Assembly: GCF_030271535.1 (NCBI RefSeq) | Contig: NZ_JASCXJ010000008.1 | Span: 124,001-188,000, forward strand | Length of the DNA: 64,000 nucleotides | Direction of reading: 5' to 3' | Source: Nocardiopsis sp. ATB16-24 | GTDB taxonomy: Bacteria > Actinomycetota > Actinomycetes > Streptosporangiales > Streptosporangiaceae | Part shown: positions 17,974 through 27,860 of the stretch, in pieces | Numbering within the stretch: the first letter of the stretch is position 1 | How the letters are laid out: each line of letters starts with the position of its first letter | Made by a program: the position numbers and the translations under genes | Notes under the pieces: model-generated | Databases searched by the model: none | What the model saw: only the letters and a program-made list of their open reading frames with translations | Told to the model about the DNA's origin: nothing

Positions 17974-18274
17974 GGTCGCCACTTTAGGCCGTGTCCCTTC
18001 CAGATCCTCGCCGCGCCCTCCCACGATCCTCGAAGGTCGCTTCGTCACGCCCCTCGGTATGTTTCGATCCACCACCCTTCGGGCCGCCGAACGAACCCGG
18101 TGGCGCGGAGGGCCTTCGAGAAAGGGTGCGCGGCGTGGGCCCGGACGGAGTCGTGAGACAACGGTGACGTTGCGGTCCCGGACCCCGGGCGACCAGCACG
18201 TACGGCCCCTCACGGGGGCCGGCGAGGCCGTTCCGGAGTATGCGCCGGTACCAGGGAACTGTCACAGTTGCCTC
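17974..18274. other. intergenic region between divergent TIGR03089 and GT-C-like genes
   Basis: About 300 nt without a convincing gene. Besides the -10 box of the TIGR03089 gene, it holds a short perfect dyad AACTG-TCA-CAGTT (18257-18269) just 5 nt before the ATG of the membrane glycosyltransferase. That position suits an operator or a small start-site hairpin. Confidence 0.5.
17981..17986 (-). promoter_or_regulatory. -10 box 7 nt before the TIGR03089 start codon
   Basis: TAAAGT on the minus strand with a 7-nt gap to the ATG; no ribosome-binding site is visible. It has the same geometry as at fbiC, spoIIM, merR and the amidohydrolases. No clear -35 box. Confidence 0.5.
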
Positions 18275-20323
18275 ATGCGCCTGCTTCCCGGACGATTCCT
18301 CGCCCGAGTCACCGCGCTCCCCGCGATCGCCGTTGCGGCCTGGCTCCTCGTGGCCTTCCCCCTTTTGGCCCTCGGCTCCTTCACCCCGCTGGTAGCCGCC
18401 GTCCTCGGGCTCCCCGCCGTGATCACGGCCTGTACATGGGTGCCCCGCCTCCTACCGGACCCCGAGGAGGACGTGCCCTGGTGGCCGGTGGTCCTGGTGC
18501 TGGTGATCACGGTCGTCTTCGCCGCCGTGCAGATCGCCTACCACGCCGAGGCGCTGGTCATCCGTCGCGATCCCGCCTCCTACGCGATGTACACCACGTG
18601 GATCGCCGAGAACGGGTACCTGCCCATCCCCCAGCAGCGGGAGCTCATCGCGGGCGACGATCCCTCGCTCAGCTACCAGAGCCTGGCCCACTACGAGCGC
18701 GGCGACGTCATCTGGCCCCAGTTCATGGCCGGGGCGCCGCTGGTGACCTCCGTGGGCTACTGGCTGGGCGGCCTCGACGGGATGTTCGTCGTCACCCCGG
18801 TCCTGGGCGCCCTGGGCGTGCTCGTCTTCGCCGGGCTCACCGCCCGTCTGGTCGGTGCGCGCTGGGCGCCTCTGGGAGCCCTCGTCCTGGCCCTGTGCCT
18901 CCCGCAGCAGTGGGTCAGTCGATTCACCTACAGCGAACCCCTCACCCAGATCCTCCTGCTGGGGGGACTGGTCCTGGCCCATGACGCCCTGGCGCGGCGC
19001 ACCGACATCACCGACAGGTGGTCGTCCGCTCACACGCCGGCCGCCGTCGCGGGACTGGCGTTCGGCTTGGGCCTGGTGGTGCGCATCGACGCGATCCGTG
19101 ACCTGTTGCCCGTGATCGGGTTCGTCGGCCTGCTCCTGGTCGCCCGGCGGGGACAGGCGCCGCCCCTCCTCGGCGGTCTGCTCGTCGGCACCGGTCTCGG
19201 TCTGTACGCGGGCTATGGTCTGTCCCTTCCCTACCTGGAGTACCTGTCCGACTCCCTGCACCCGCTGCTGCTGATCAGCGCAGTGGTCGTCCTGGTGACG
19301 GCCGCGGCCACCGTCGCGCTGTGGCGTCACGGGATCCCGCGCGTGGAACGCGTCCGATGGCTGCCGGGCACGGTGGCGGCGCTCGCCCTGTTCGCCATGC
19401 TCCTGTTCGCGATCCGACCCCTGCTGTGGCCCGACTACGGGCATGGCAGCGACTTCACCGACGGCTGGGTCGCCTACGTGCAGGAGCGTGAGGGCTTGTG
19501 GCCCATCGAGGGCAGCCGCACCTACTACGACATGAGTCTGTACTGGGTGGGATGGTACGTGGGCATGGCCACGGTCCTGTTCGCCTCCCTCGGCGTCGCC
19601 CTCGTGCTGCGCCGTCTCTTCCAACGGCGCGACCCCCAGTGGCTGTTGCCGGCGATGTTGCTCGTGTGGACGGTGGGAACGACCCTGTTGAGGCCCGCCA
19701 TCACCCCCGACCACCCGTGGGCCAGCAGACGCCTGGTCGTGCTGGTCCTACCGGCGTTCATCCTGTTCGCCGTCTGGTTCGTCGCGTGGCTCACCCGCCG
19801 CTGCGTCGTCGTGGACCGGACCGACGACCCCCGCCTGATGGCGCGCGTCCTTCCCGCGGTGGTGGCCGCCGTCTCCACCGTCGCGCTGATCGTGCCGACC
19901 GCGGTCACCTCGGCCGCGGGGATCATGGGTTACAGGCAGGACGTCGGCAGCGTCGAGGCCGCGCACCGACTGTGCGACGCACTGCCGGAGGACTCCTCGG
20001 TGGTCGTGGTCGACTCGGGGATGGCGAGCAACTACATGCCGCTGCTGCGTAACGTCTGCGGCGTGCCCACCGCGGCCATGGCCGAACCCACCCCCCGGGA
20101 CGTGGACCGCGTCGTCTCCGCGATCCACGAGCGGGGCCGCGACGCCGTGCTCGCCGCCCCCGACTGGGAACCGTTGGACCGGCTGACCGACGGCGAGGTG
20201 GAGCCCGAGCGGCCCTTCCACGTCGTCGCCCGGATGGATCCGAGTACCCTCATGGAACCGCCGACAGGTTCCTGGACCTTCACCGGAAGCGTGTGGGTGT
20301 CCGTCCTCCCCCACGAGGGGTGA
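18275..20323 (+). CDS. polytopic membrane protein, probable GT-C glycosyltransferase
   Basis: This 682-aa protein has about a dozen hydrophobic segments and an extracytoplasmic loop after the second helix containing RRDPASYAMYTTWIAENG. The Asp in RRDP, preceding an aromatic-rich loop, is reminiscent of the catalytic DD/DE/ED region of GT-C (ArnT/PMT-like) enzymes, which use polyprenyl-phosphate sugars outside the membrane. A soluble C-terminal domain follows the last helix (from about residue 560). It begins a cluster with a polyprenol-phosphate-type GT2, a GT1 and a YbhN protein, implying glycan or glycolipid assembly. Exact reaction unknown. Confidence 0.7.
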   Translation: MRLLPGRFLARVTALPAIAVAAWLLVAFPLLALGSFTPLVAAVLGLPAVITACTWVPRLLPDPEEDVPWWPVVLVLVITVVFAAVQIAYHAEALVIRRDPASYAMYTTWIAENGYLPIPQQRELIAGDDPSLSYQSLAHYERGDVIWPQFMAGAPLVTSVGYWLGGLDGMFVVTPVLGALGVLVFAGLTARLVGARWAPLGALVLALCLPQQWVSRFTYSEPLTQILLLGGLVLAHDALARRTDITDRWSSAHTPAAVAGLAFGLGLVVRIDAIRDLLPVIGFVGLLLVARRGQAPPLLGGLLVGTGLGLYAGYGLSLPYLEYLSDSLHPLLLISAVVVLVTAAATVALWRHGIPRVERVRWLPGTVAALALFAMLLFAIRPLLWPDYGHGSDFTDGWVAYVQEREGLWPIEGSRTYYDMSLYWVGWYVGMATVLFASLGVALVLRRLFQRRDPQWLLPAMLLVWTVGTTLLRPAITPDHPWASRRLVVLVLPAFILFAVWFVAWLTRRCVVVDRTDDPRLMARVLPAVVAAVSTVALIVPTAVTSAAGIMGYRQDVGSVEAAHRLCDALPEDSSVVVVDSGMASNYMPLLRNVCGVPTAAMAEPTPRDVDRVVSAIHERGRDAVLAAPDWEPLDRLTDGEVEPERPFHVVARMDPSTLMEPPTGSWTFTGSVWVSVLPHEG

Positions 20324-20370
20324 GCGCGATCCCGCACCCTGCCTCCCGACACCCCGCTGAGAAGAATCCC

Positions 20371-21294
20371 ATGAGCGACACACGCGACGAGCACGACGAG
20401 GACCCTTCCGTCCGTGTCACCATCGTGCTTCCCTGCTACAACGAAGAAGACCACGTCCTCGACGAGGTCAAACGCATCTGTGCGGCCATGGACGCGTCCG
20501 GTTACGGCTACGAACTGCTCGCGGTGGACGACGCCTCCACGGACGACACCCTGGCCCGGCTTCGGGACGCTGAAGGCCTCTACCCGCACATGCGCGTCAT
20601 CGCCTTCGGTCACAACGGCGGGGCGGGCACCGTCCGCCGGATCGGCAGCCGGCGGGCGCGTGGCGAGTTCGTCGTGTGGACCGACGCCGACATGAGCTAC
20701 CCCAACGAGCGCATCCCCGAACTGGTCGCCATGCTCGACGCCGACCCGGAGACGGATCAGATCGTGGGCGCCCGGACCCAGGAGATGGGCAGCCACAGGG
20801 TCTTGAGGGTCCCCGCCAAGTGGGTCATCCGCAAGATCGCCGAGCTCCTCACCAACACCCGCATCCCCGATCTGAACTCCGGACTGCGCGTGTTCCGTCG
20901 CGACGTGGCCCGCCCGTACCTGAGGCTGCTGCCGCCGGGGTTCTCCTGCGTCACCACCCTCACCCTGGCCTTCCTGTCCAACCAGCATCCGGTCAGGTAC
21001 GTGCCGATCGAGTACGCCAAGCGGGCGGGAAAGTCCAAGTTCCGTTTCGTCGGCGACGCCTACCGGTACGTCCTCCAGGTACTGCGCATGGTGATGTACT
21101 TCAACCCGCTCAAGGTCCTGATGCCGCCCGCCCTGGTACTGCTCGGCCTCGGCGCGGGCAAGTTCGTCTTCGACCAGGTGCGCAACCCGCTGTACGTGCC
21201 CAACAACACCGTCATGATCCTCATGACCGGGTTGATCATCGCGGCGATCGCCCTGCTGGCCGACCTGATCGTGCGCTCGCGGGAGCACGCGTGA
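20371..21294 (+). CDS. GT2 family glycosyltransferase (polyprenyl-phosphate type)
   Basis: This 307-aa protein has a GT-A fold: VTIVLPCYNEEDHV at the N-terminus, VDDAS for nucleotide binding, DADMSYP as the DxD metal motif, and two C-terminal transmembrane helices. This arrangement is that of dolichyl/polyprenyl-phosphate mannose or glucose synthases, which make the lipid-linked sugar used by GT-C enzymes such as the one encoded upstream. It ends in a GTGA overlap with the next gene, so the pair is translationally coupled. Confidence 0.88.
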   Translation: MSDTRDEHDEDPSVRVTIVLPCYNEEDHVLDEVKRICAAMDASGYGYELLAVDDASTDDTLARLRDAEGLYPHMRVIAFGHNGGAGTVRRIGSRRARGEFVVWTDADMSYPNERIPELVAMLDADPETDQIVGARTQEMGSHRVLRVPAKWVIRKIAELLTNTRIPDLNSGLRVFRRDVARPYLRLLPPGFSCVTTLTLAFLSNQHPVRYVPIEYAKRAGKSKFRFVGDAYRYVLQVLRMVMYFNPLKVLMPPALVLLGLGAGKFVFDQVRNPLYVPNNTVMILMTGLIIAAIALLADLIVRSREHA

Positions 21295-22412
21295 GGACGG
21301 ACCGGCCCACCAGGGTCGCCCTGGTGGGGCCCGCCCACCCCTACAAGGGGGGCGGTGCCCGGCACACCACCGAGTTGGCGCACCGGTTGCGGGACCGGGG
21401 GCATCCGACCACCGTGGAATCGTGGCGGGCCCAGTACCCGGCGGCCCTCTATCCCGGGCGGCAGACCATCGCCGACCCGGAGGGGGAGCCCTACCCCGAC
21501 ACCCGTCGCGGACTCGCCTGGTACCGACCGGACGGATGGTGGTGGACCGGGCGACGCCTGGCCCGGGAGGCCGACCTGGTGGTGCTCACCCTGTTCTCTC
21601 CCGTCCAGGTGCCCGCCTACCTCGGGATCCTCGCGGGCGTGCGCTCTGGTCGGAGGAGCGGTACGCGGGTGGTGGCGTTGTGCCACAACGTGCTGCCTCA
21701 CGAGCGTCGGGCCGTGGACGTGTCCTTGGTGAGGTCCCTCCTGCGCAGGGTGGACGCCGTGGTCACGCACTCGGCGGAACAGGCACGCCTCGCCGAAGGG
21801 TTGCGCGGGCCGGGGCGAGGGAGCGTGGTGGTCGCCGAGATGCCCCCGCACCTGCCCGAGACCGGCGGCGCACTCCCACCGCCACCGGGAGAGCGGCGGC
21901 GACTGCTCTTCCTGGGCATCGTGCGCCCCTACAAGGGGATCGACCTGTTGTTGCGGGCCCTGCCCGACGGTGCCCCGGAGGACGTGGAACTCACCGTGGC
22001 GGGGGAGTTCTGGGGCGGCACCGGGAAGCTGGAGGCCTTGGCGGCCGAGTTGGGGATCGCCGACCGGGTGCGGCTGAGGGACGGGTACGTGCCCGCGGGG
22101 GAGTTGCCGGAACTGTTCGCGTCGGCGGACGCCGTGGTGCTGCCCTACCGGACCGCGACCGCCAGTCAGAACGTGTGGTTGGCGCACGAGCACGGGCTGC
22201 CCGTGGTGGTCACCCGGGCCGGAACCCTCGCCGGGCACGTGCGGGAGGGGGTCGACGGCCTGCTGTGCGAGCCGGGCGACGTGGAGGACCTGGCCCGTGC
22301 GTTGAGGGCGTTCTACGCCCCTGGAGAGCCCGAGCGGCTGCGGGCCGGTGTTCGACCGGTGGATCCCGACCCGTACTGGCGGGCCTACACCGACCTCCTG
22401 CTGGAGGAGTGA
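21291..22412 (+). CDS. GT1/GT4-like glycosyltransferase (GT-B fold)
   Basis: This 373-aa protein (GTG start overlapping the previous stop by 4 nt) has an N-terminal domain with a Gly-rich HPYKGGGARH loop and a C-terminal domain with LLFLGIVRPYKGIDLLLRAL, ADAVVLPYRTATAS and EHGLPVVVTRAG. The E-x7-E-like region that contacts the nucleotide-sugar in GT4 enzymes is loosely conserved. It probably transfers a hexose to a lipid- or polysaccharide-linked acceptor on the cytosolic side, using the product of the same cluster. Acceptor unknown. Confidence 0.85.
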   Translation: MRTDRPTRVALVGPAHPYKGGGARHTTELAHRLRDRGHPTTVESWRAQYPAALYPGRQTIADPEGEPYPDTRRGLAWYRPDGWWWTGRRLAREADLVVLTLFSPVQVPAYLGILAGVRSGRRSGTRVVALCHNVLPHERRAVDVSLVRSLLRRVDAVVTHSAEQARLAEGLRGPGRGSVVVAEMPPHLPETGGALPPPPGERRRLLFLGIVRPYKGIDLLLRALPDGAPEDVELTVAGEFWGGTGKLEALAAELGIADRVRLRDGYVPAGELPELFASADAVVLPYRTATASQNVWLAHEHGLPVVVTRAGTLAGHVREGVDGLLCEPGDVEDLARALRAFYAPGEPERLRAGVRPVDPDPYWRAYTDLLLEE

Positions 22413-22461
22413 GGAGGTTCCCTCGGGGGCCGCCGTGGTCGTCCCTCGGGACCCGGAGGGG

Positions 22462-23424
22462 CTACTCGGGAGCCGCGGGGGTCCTTCCGGAGGAGGCGTC
22501 GGGAACCCGGCCGGGGAACAGCAGCAGGGACAACCCCGCCCATCCCACGTCGGCGACCGTCATCACCAGGCGCGACAGCATCGCCACGACCAGGGCGGCG
22601 CCGGCGTCCAGCACCGGTGACAGCGCGACGACCAGGACCACCTCACGCACCCCCAGGCCCGCGGGCGCGAACACCACGAGCAGCCCCAGGGTCCACGCCA
22701 GCGCGTACGCGCCCACGGCGGGGCCGAGCGACCGCGGCCCGTCAGCGCCCACGGCCCAGGCCAGCACCCACACATGCAGTCCCAGGGGGATCCAGGCCAC
22801 GAGGGTCCATCCCACCGAGGCGGCCATCGCCCGACCGCTCACCTTCAGGGGGCCCGCCTCGGCCACCTCGCGGAACCGGGCGAAGGGGCGTGCCGCCGTC
22901 CGGACACCCCACCCCACCACCCGCGGATGCAGGGCGGCGAGCAGCAGAGGGGCCGACGCCAGCGCCCACCACCAGCGCCTGGCGGCCTCGGCCGACGACA
23001 GGGGCAGGGTCACCGCGGCCACCGTCAGGCCGACCGCGACCGTCACCGCCACCGCGAGCAGGGTCGCCGCCGCCCCGCGCGACCGGGGCACGCTCCGATC
23101 GCGGGCCAGTTCCACCTGGGCGACGAACGCCCACACCGAGCCCGGCAGGTACTTGCCGAGCTGCCCCACGAACATGACCCGGGCCGCCACCCGGCGCGGC
23201 AGCGGTGAACCGGCCCCTGCCAACAACGCACGCCACGCGAGCATCTGCGCCGTCAGTCCCGCCATGCCCGCGAGTACCGCGGTGGGCAGTACCCACAGAG
23301 GAAGCGAGGCCACGGCCTCGCCCGCCTGCTCCCAGTTGGCGTGCAGGGCCAGACCCGCGCATACGCCCACCACCAGGAGCAGGATCGGACGCACCCACGG
23401 TGCGTTGCGCAGACGAGTCGGCAC
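22462..23424 (-). CDS. YbhN/UPF0104 (LPG synthase-type TM) membrane protein
   Basis: This 320-aa integral membrane protein has about eight helices and the family signature [15 protein letters not shown], with [13 protein letters not shown] near the C-terminus (UPF0104/AglD C-terminal family, related to the transmembrane part of lysyl-phosphatidylglycerol synthase/flippase). The soluble aminoacyl-transferase domain is absent. It may move or modify a lipid-linked glycan from the neighbouring cluster. It is convergent with the GT1 gene and divergent from fbiC. Confidence 0.85.
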   Translation of the reverse strand: MPTRLRNAPWVRPILLLVVGVCAGLALHANWEQAGEAVASLPLWVLPTAVLAGMAGLTAQMLAWRALLAGAGSPLPRRVAARVMFVGQLGKYLPGSVWAFVAQVELARDRSVPRSRGAAATLLAVAVTVAVGLTVAAVTLPLSSAEAARRWWWALASAPLLLAALHPRVVGWGVRTAARPFARFREVAEAGPLKVSGRAMAASVGWTLVAWIPLGLHVWVLAWAVGADGPRSLGPAVGAYALAWTLGLLVVFAPAGLGVREVVLVVALSPVLDAGAALVVAMLSRLVMTVADVGWAGLSLLLFPGRVPDASSGRTPAAPE

Positions 23425-23564
23425 CCGATCTCCTTCCTCCTCGTGCCGACCCTACGCCGCCCGGTGCACGGGCGACGCCGGCACGGAGGAGGGGCCGCCG
23501 GCGAGGATCCACGCACATCCGGGATCATCGGTGATGCGCCCGCGGATGCGAAAAGGTCGGAGCG

Positions 23565-23570
23565 TAGGGT
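23565..23570 (+). promoter_or_regulatory. -10 box 7 nt before the fbiC start codon
   Basis: TAGGGT with a 7-nt gap to the ATG at 23578; no ribosome-binding site precedes the start. It predicts a leaderless fbiC mRNA. No good -35 match. Confidence 0.55.
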
Positions 23571-23577
23571 GCGCTCT

Positions 23578-26199
23578 ATGAGTGGTGCGAACGACCCGGC
23601 CCCAGTCCCCTCCCCGTCCGCCATGCGCCGCGCGTTGGCCCGCGCCCGGGACGGAAAGGCCCTCGACGTCACCGAGGCCGAGGTACTCCTGCACGCCAGG
23701 GGAGAGGATCTGGAGGCCCTTCTCGAACACGCCGGACGTGTGCGTGACGCCGGACTGGAGGCCGCCGGCCGCCCCGGTGTCATCACCTACAGCCGTAAGG
23801 TCTTCATCCCGCTGACCCGCCTGTGCCGCGACCGTTGTCACTACTGCACGTTCGCCACGGTACCGGGCAGACTGGAGTCGCCGTTCCTGTCGCCCGACGA
23901 GGTCCTGGAGATCGCTCGGCAGGGCGCCGCCATGGGGTGCAAGGAGGCGCTGTTCACCCTCGGCGACCGCCCCGAGGATCGTTGGAAGCAGGCGGCCGAG
24001 TGGCTCGACGCCCATGGCTACGACGACACCCTCTCCTATGTGCGGGCCATGGCCATCATGGTGCTGGAGGAGACGGGGATGCTCCCGCACCTCAACCCCG
24101 GTGTGCTCACGTGGGCCGACCTCCAGCGGCTCAAGCCCGTCGCCCCGTCCATGGGGATGATGCTCGAGACCACCTCCACCCGGCTGTTCACGGAGAAGGG
24201 CCAGGCCCACTACGGCAGCCCGGACAAGGACCCGGAGGTACGGCTGCGCGTCCTGGAGGACGCCGGCCGCTCCAGTGTCCCGTTCACCACCGGCATCCTC
24301 CTCGGTATCGGGGAGAACGTCACCGAACGCGCCGAGTCCATCTTCGCGATGCGTGGGGTCTCCCGCCGCTACGGCGGTGTCCAGGAGGTCATCGTGCAGA
24401 ACTTCCGGGCCAAGCCCGCCACCGCGATGATGCACCGGCCCGACGCCGAGCGCGAGGAGATGGCCGCCGCCATCGCGGTCACCCGTCTGGTCATGGGACC
24501 GAGCGCGCACGTGCAGGCGCCGCCCAACCTCCTCGGCGCCGAGCACGGCGGGGTGGACGAATACGAGTTGATGCTCCGCGCGGGCATCGACGACTGGGGC
24601 GGTGTCTCCCCGCTGACGCCCGACCACGTCAACCCCGAGCGTCCCTGGCCCCAGATCGACGACCTGGCCGAGCGCACCGCCGCCCACGGCTTCACCCTGC
24701 GCGAGCGGCTCACGGTCTATCCCGAGTACGTCAAGGCCGGGGAGCCATGGCTGGACCCCCGCGTGGCCGGGCACGTGGCCGCGCTCGCCGACCCGGAGAC
24801 GGGCCTGGCCCGCGAGGGCGCCCCCGTGGTGGGCCGCCCCTGGCAGGAACCCGAGGCGGTGCCGGTCTCCTCCGGCCGCACCGACCTGCACACCGGGATC
24901 GACACCGAGGGGCGTACCGGTGACCGGCGCGGTGACTTCGACGCGGTCTACGGCGACTGGGACGAGCTGCGACCGAAGGTGGACCGCCAGGGGGCCGCGC
25001 CTCGGAGGTTCGCCCCCGACATCGCCGCCGCGCTGCGCAGCGCCGAGTCCGACCCGGCGGGCCTGTCCGACGACGAGGCACTCGCCCTGTTGCACGCCGA
25101 CGGCCCCGAACTGGAGGCGTTGGCGGGCCTGGCCGACCGGGTACGTCGCGACGCGGTCGGTGACGACGTCACCTACGTGGTGACCAGGAACATCAACTTC
25201 ACCAACGTCTGCTACACAGGGTGCCGGTTCTGCGCGTTCGCCCAGCGCCGCACCGACGCCGACGCCTACACCCTCTCCTTGGAACAGGTCGCGGACCGGG
25301 CGGAGGAGGCGTGGAAGGCCGGAGCGACCGAGGTGTGCATGCAGGGCGGTATCCACCCGGATCTGCCCGGTACCGCCTACTTCGACATCGCCTCCGCCGT
25401 GCGCGAGCGCGTGCCGGACATGCACGTCCACGCGTTCAGCCCGATGGAGGTGGTCAACGGCGCGGCCCGTACCGACCTGCCGGTCCGCGAGTGGCTGTCA
25501 CGAGCCAAGGAGGCCGGGCTCGGCTCCGTGCCGGGCACCGCGGCCGAGATCCTCGACGACGAGGTCCGCTGGATCCTCACCAAGGGGAAACTGCCCGCCC
25601 GTGAGTGGATCGAGGTCATCACCACCGCGCACGACCTGGGCATCCCCACCACGTCCACGATGATGTACGGGCACGTGGACTCGCCGAGGCACTGGGTGGG
25701 GCACATCAAGCTGCTGCGTTCCCTCCAGGAACGGTCGGTGGAGCGCAATGGTCGCCGCGGGTTCACCGAGTTCGTGCTCCTGCCGTTCGTCCACACCAAC
25801 GCGCCCCTCTACCTGGCGGGGCTGGCCCGGACGGGGCCGACCGTGCGGGAGAACCGCGCGGTGCACGCCCTGGCCCGTCTGTTGCTGCACGGCCACATCG
25901 ACAACATCCAGTGTTCGTGGGTCAAACTCGCCGAGGACACCTGCCGGCAACTGCTCGCGGGTGGGGTGAACGACGTGGGAGGGACTCTGATGGAGGAGAC
26001 CATCAGCCGGATGGCCGGATCGGCGCAGGGATCGTTCAAGACCATCAGTGACATCCGTGCGCTGGTGGAGCCGACGGGCCGTCCCGTGCGTCAGCGCACC
26101 ACCACCTACGGCACGGTCTCCCAGGAGCGTCGACGCGTCGCGGAGGCCAGCGACGGTGTGGCGCCCAGCGTCCGGCGTCCCAGTCTGCCCCTGGTGTAG
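23578..26199 (+). CDS. fbiC: FO synthase, fused CofG/CofH
   Basis: This 873-aa protein has two radical-SAM halves. The CofG half carries CRDRCHYC (Cys83, Cys87, Cys90) and the CofH half carries CYTGCRFC (Cys545, Cys549, Cys552); each binds a 4Fe-4S cluster. Together they condense 5-amino-6-ribitylamino-uracil with tyrosine to give the deazaflavin FO, the chromophore of coenzyme F420. The fused form is typical of actinobacteria. fbiB and fbiA lie a few kilobases downstream on the other strand. The start is set by the ATG at 23578, with a -10 box just upstream. Confidence 0.96.
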   Translation: MSGANDPAPVPSPSAMRRALARARDGKALDVTEAEVLLHARGEDLEALLEHAGRVRDAGLEAAGRPGVITYSRKVFIPLTRLCRDRCHYCTFATVPGRLESPFLSPDEVLEIARQGAAMGCKEALFTLGDRPEDRWKQAAEWLDAHGYDDTLSYVRAMAIMVLEETGMLPHLNPGVLTWADLQRLKPVAPSMGMMLETTSTRLFTEKGQAHYGSPDKDPEVRLRVLEDAGRSSVPFTTGILLGIGENVTERAESIFAMRGVSRRYGGVQEVIVQNFRAKPATAMMHRPDAEREEMAAAIAVTRLVMGPSAHVQAPPNLLGAEHGGVDEYELMLRAGIDDWGGVSPLTPDHVNPERPWPQIDDLAERTAAHGFTLRERLTVYPEYVKAGEPWLDPRVAGHVAALADPETGLAREGAPVVGRPWQEPEAVPVSSGRTDLHTGIDTEGRTGDRRGDFDAVYGDWDELRPKVDRQGAAPRRFAPDIAAALRSAESDPAGLSDDEALALLHADGPELEALAGLADRVRRDAVGDDVTYVVTRNINFTNVCYTGCRFCAFAQRRTDADAYTLSLEQVADRAEEAWKAGATEVCMQGGIHPDLPGTAYFDIASAVRERVPDMHVHAFSPMEVVNGAARTDLPVREWLSRAKEAGLGSVPGTAAEILDDEVRWILTKGKLPAREWIEVITTAHDLGIPTTSTMMYGHVDSPRHWVGHIKLLRSLQERSVERNGRRGFTEFVLLPFVHTNAPLYLAGLARTGPTVRENRAVHALARLLLHGHIDNIQCSWVKLAEDTCRQLLAGGVNDVGGTLMEETISRMAGSAQGSFKTISDIRALVEPTGRPVRQRTTTYGTVSQERRRVAEASDGVAPSVRRPSLPLV

Positions 26200-26225
26200 T
26201 GAGAGGTCTCGGGACCGGGGAAGTA

Positions 26226-26268
26226 GGGGGCGAAACGCCGGGAAACGACGTTTCGCCCCTTCTTCTCA
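26226..26268 (+). terminator. intrinsic terminator after fbiC
   Basis: Complementary arms GGGGCGAAACG (left, 26227-26237) and CGTTTCGCCCC (right, 26249-26259) enclose an 11-nt loop and are followed by TTCTTCTC. It lies 27 nt after the fbiC stop. Confidence 0.8.
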
Positions 26269-26274
26269 CGAGAA

Positions 26275-26312
26275 GCGGCCCGTCGCCCGCGGGGGAGCGG
26301 GAGACGGGCCGC
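26275..26312 (-). terminator. long hairpin after the chitinase gene
   Basis: A 10-bp outer stem (26275-26284 with 26303-26312) is continued by an inner stem (26286-26290 with 26297-26301). It lies about 50 nt past the chitinase stop on the minus strand, so the convergent fbiC and chitinase units each have a terminator here. Confidence 0.7.
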
Positions 26313-26362
26313 GGAGGAGCCGTGTGGGGCAGGAGGAGAAGGGGCCCTTCCACGGCCGCGGA

Positions 26363-27598
26363 TCAACAGGAGCCGACGAGCCTCCAGACGCCCCACTCGC
26401 CGGTGGTTCCGGGCTCCTCGCCCAGGGTCCACCACTGGGCGCGGTACTCCGAGCCGTTGTGGGAGACCACGTCGCCGCCGTTGTAGACGGTGCCGGAGGA
26501 CCAGGCCGGAGCGGTGCAGTCGCCGGGCTCGCCGGGCTCGCCGGGGCCACCACCATCGCCGGGGCCGGTGCCCAGACGCGTCGAGATGGTGTCGGCGAAG
26601 GCGTATCCGCTGGTGGCGTCCCAGTTGACGGACCAGGTCATCACGCCGCCGATCGGGCCGTACGGGGTGGACGGCGAGAACGAGCCGCAGTTGGTGCCGG
26701 CCTCAAGGCAGTCCAGGGCCCTGACGATCTCGCCGGGGGCCATGTAGCCGCCTCCGGCGGCGGACGGCACCGCGGGCAGGCCCAGGCCCACCTGGCTCGG
26801 GCTCAGACCCATCTCCAGTTGGATGCAGGCCAGCGCGGCGACGAAGTCGGGGGTGCCCTGGTGGTACACCTGACCGTCGCATCCCAGCATCGAACCGGAG
26901 TTGTAGTACTGCATGTTCACGATGGTGAGGATGTCGGAGATGTTCGACGCCAGCTTGTAGTACTCCCGGTCCGGGCTCTGGAAGTCGATGGTCTGCGGCG
27001 CCATCGCGATGATGAGGTCCGGGCCGGCCATACCGCTCAGGTCGCGCAGGGCGCTGGACATGTACTGGGCGTTGATGCCGTGCTCCAGGTCGATGTCGAC
27101 CCCGTCGAAGCCGTATTCCCGCATCAGCGCGTACGTGGTGTCGGCGAAGTTGCGCGCCTGGGTGGGGTTGGTGACGTCGACGTGTCCCAGTTCGCCGCCC
27201 ACGGAGATGATCACCTTGCGGCCCTGGGCCTGGATCGCGGCGATGTCGTCGCGGAACTGCCTGTCGGTGTAACCGCCCAGCTCACCGCTTGCCAGGTTGA
27301 ACGTGATCCCCCCGTCGAGCGAGGGGTGATTGTCGGCGAAGGCGACGGCCACCAGGTTGTACTCGCCGGGGATCTCCGACAACGGCATCACCGTGGACCC
27401 GTTGTCGAAGTTGTGCCAGTACCCGGTGAGCCATTGGTCACTCTGCGCGGGCCGGGTCTCGGAGACGGTCTCCACCTCGGTCGGGGCGGGGGAGAGCTGG
27501 CCGAAACCGGCGATGAGACCGGCGGCCAACAGCGCGAACGCGCCGGTGAGGGCGGCTTTGGCGCCCTTGGGGGTCTTCCTGTGACGGGACTTGAGCAT
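26363..27598 (-). CDS. secreted GH18 chitinase with C-terminal CBM5/12-like module
   Basis: This 411-aa protein has a signal sequence (basic N-terminus, hydrophobic run at residues 15-33). A GH18 barrel follows with the catalytic motif DGVDIDLEH (Asp165, Asp168, Asp170, Glu172 as acid/base), then a Gly/Pro/Glu linker and a chitin-binding module with YNGGDVVSHNGSEYRAQWW bounded by cysteines. It hydrolyses chitin outside the cell. The order catalytic domain then CBM is common in actinobacterial chitinases. It sits between fbiC and fbiB but is transcribed from its own promoter. Confidence 0.94.
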   Translation of the reverse strand: MLKSRHRKTPKGAKAALTGAFALLAAGLIAGFGQLSPAPTEVETVSETRPAQSDQWLTGYWHNFDNGSTVMPLSEIPGEYNLVAVAFADNHPSLDGGITFNLASGELGGYTDRQFRDDIAAIQAQGRKVIISVGGELGHVDVTNPTQARNFADTTYALMREYGFDGVDIDLEHGINAQYMSSALRDLSGMAGPDLIIAMAPQTIDFQSPDREYYKLASNISDILTIVNMQYYNSGSMLGCDGQVYHQGTPDFVAALACIQLEMGLSPSQVGLGLPAVPSAAGGGYMAPGEIVRALDCLEAGTNCGSFSPSTPYGPIGGVMTWSVNWDATSGYAFADTISTRLGTGPGDGGGPGEPGEPGDCTAPAWSSGTVYNGGDVVSHNGSEYRAQWWTLGEEPGTTGEWGVWRLVGSC

Positions 27599-27663
27599 GT
27601 GGGGGCCTCTCGTCGAGCGGGGGAGACGAAGAAGGGCTCGGTGAGCCGTTGAATTGTTAAGAA

Positions 27664-27692
27664 ACCTTAGAGTTGTCTCTCCGTCGCGTCAA
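27664..27692 (-). promoter_or_regulatory. promoter of the chitinase gene
   Basis: On the minus strand TTGACG (27687-27692) and TAAGGT (27664-27669) are separated by exactly 17 bp, close to the primary-sigma consensus. Just upstream is the short direct repeat AAACTA-C-AAACTA (about 27708-27721). Direct repeats overlapping chitinase promoters are known in streptomycetes as sites of chitin-responsive control. Confidence 0.75.
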
Positions 27693-27788
27693 CGGAAACC
27701 GTAAAGATAGTTTGTAGTTTTTCTCCGCACACGATCCACCGGACCATGACCGTCCCCGTTGGGGAGCCGCGGCCACGCGGCGCGGTAA

Positions 27789-27845
27789 GCGGCCTCTTCG
27801 GGGTGACACGTCCTCAAGAGGCCGCGCCCGGTCGGGCGCGGCCTC
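27789..27845 (-). terminator. terminator of fbiAB with a competing alternative stem
   Basis: A 13-bp perfect stem (27818-27830 with 27833-27845) follows fbiB on the minus strand. Its arm at 27818-27825 can instead pair with 27789-27798 (10-bp stem with 27816-27825). The two structures exclude each other. There is no clear U-tract. Confidence 0.65.
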
Positions 27846-27860
27846 CCGGCGCACGGTCTC

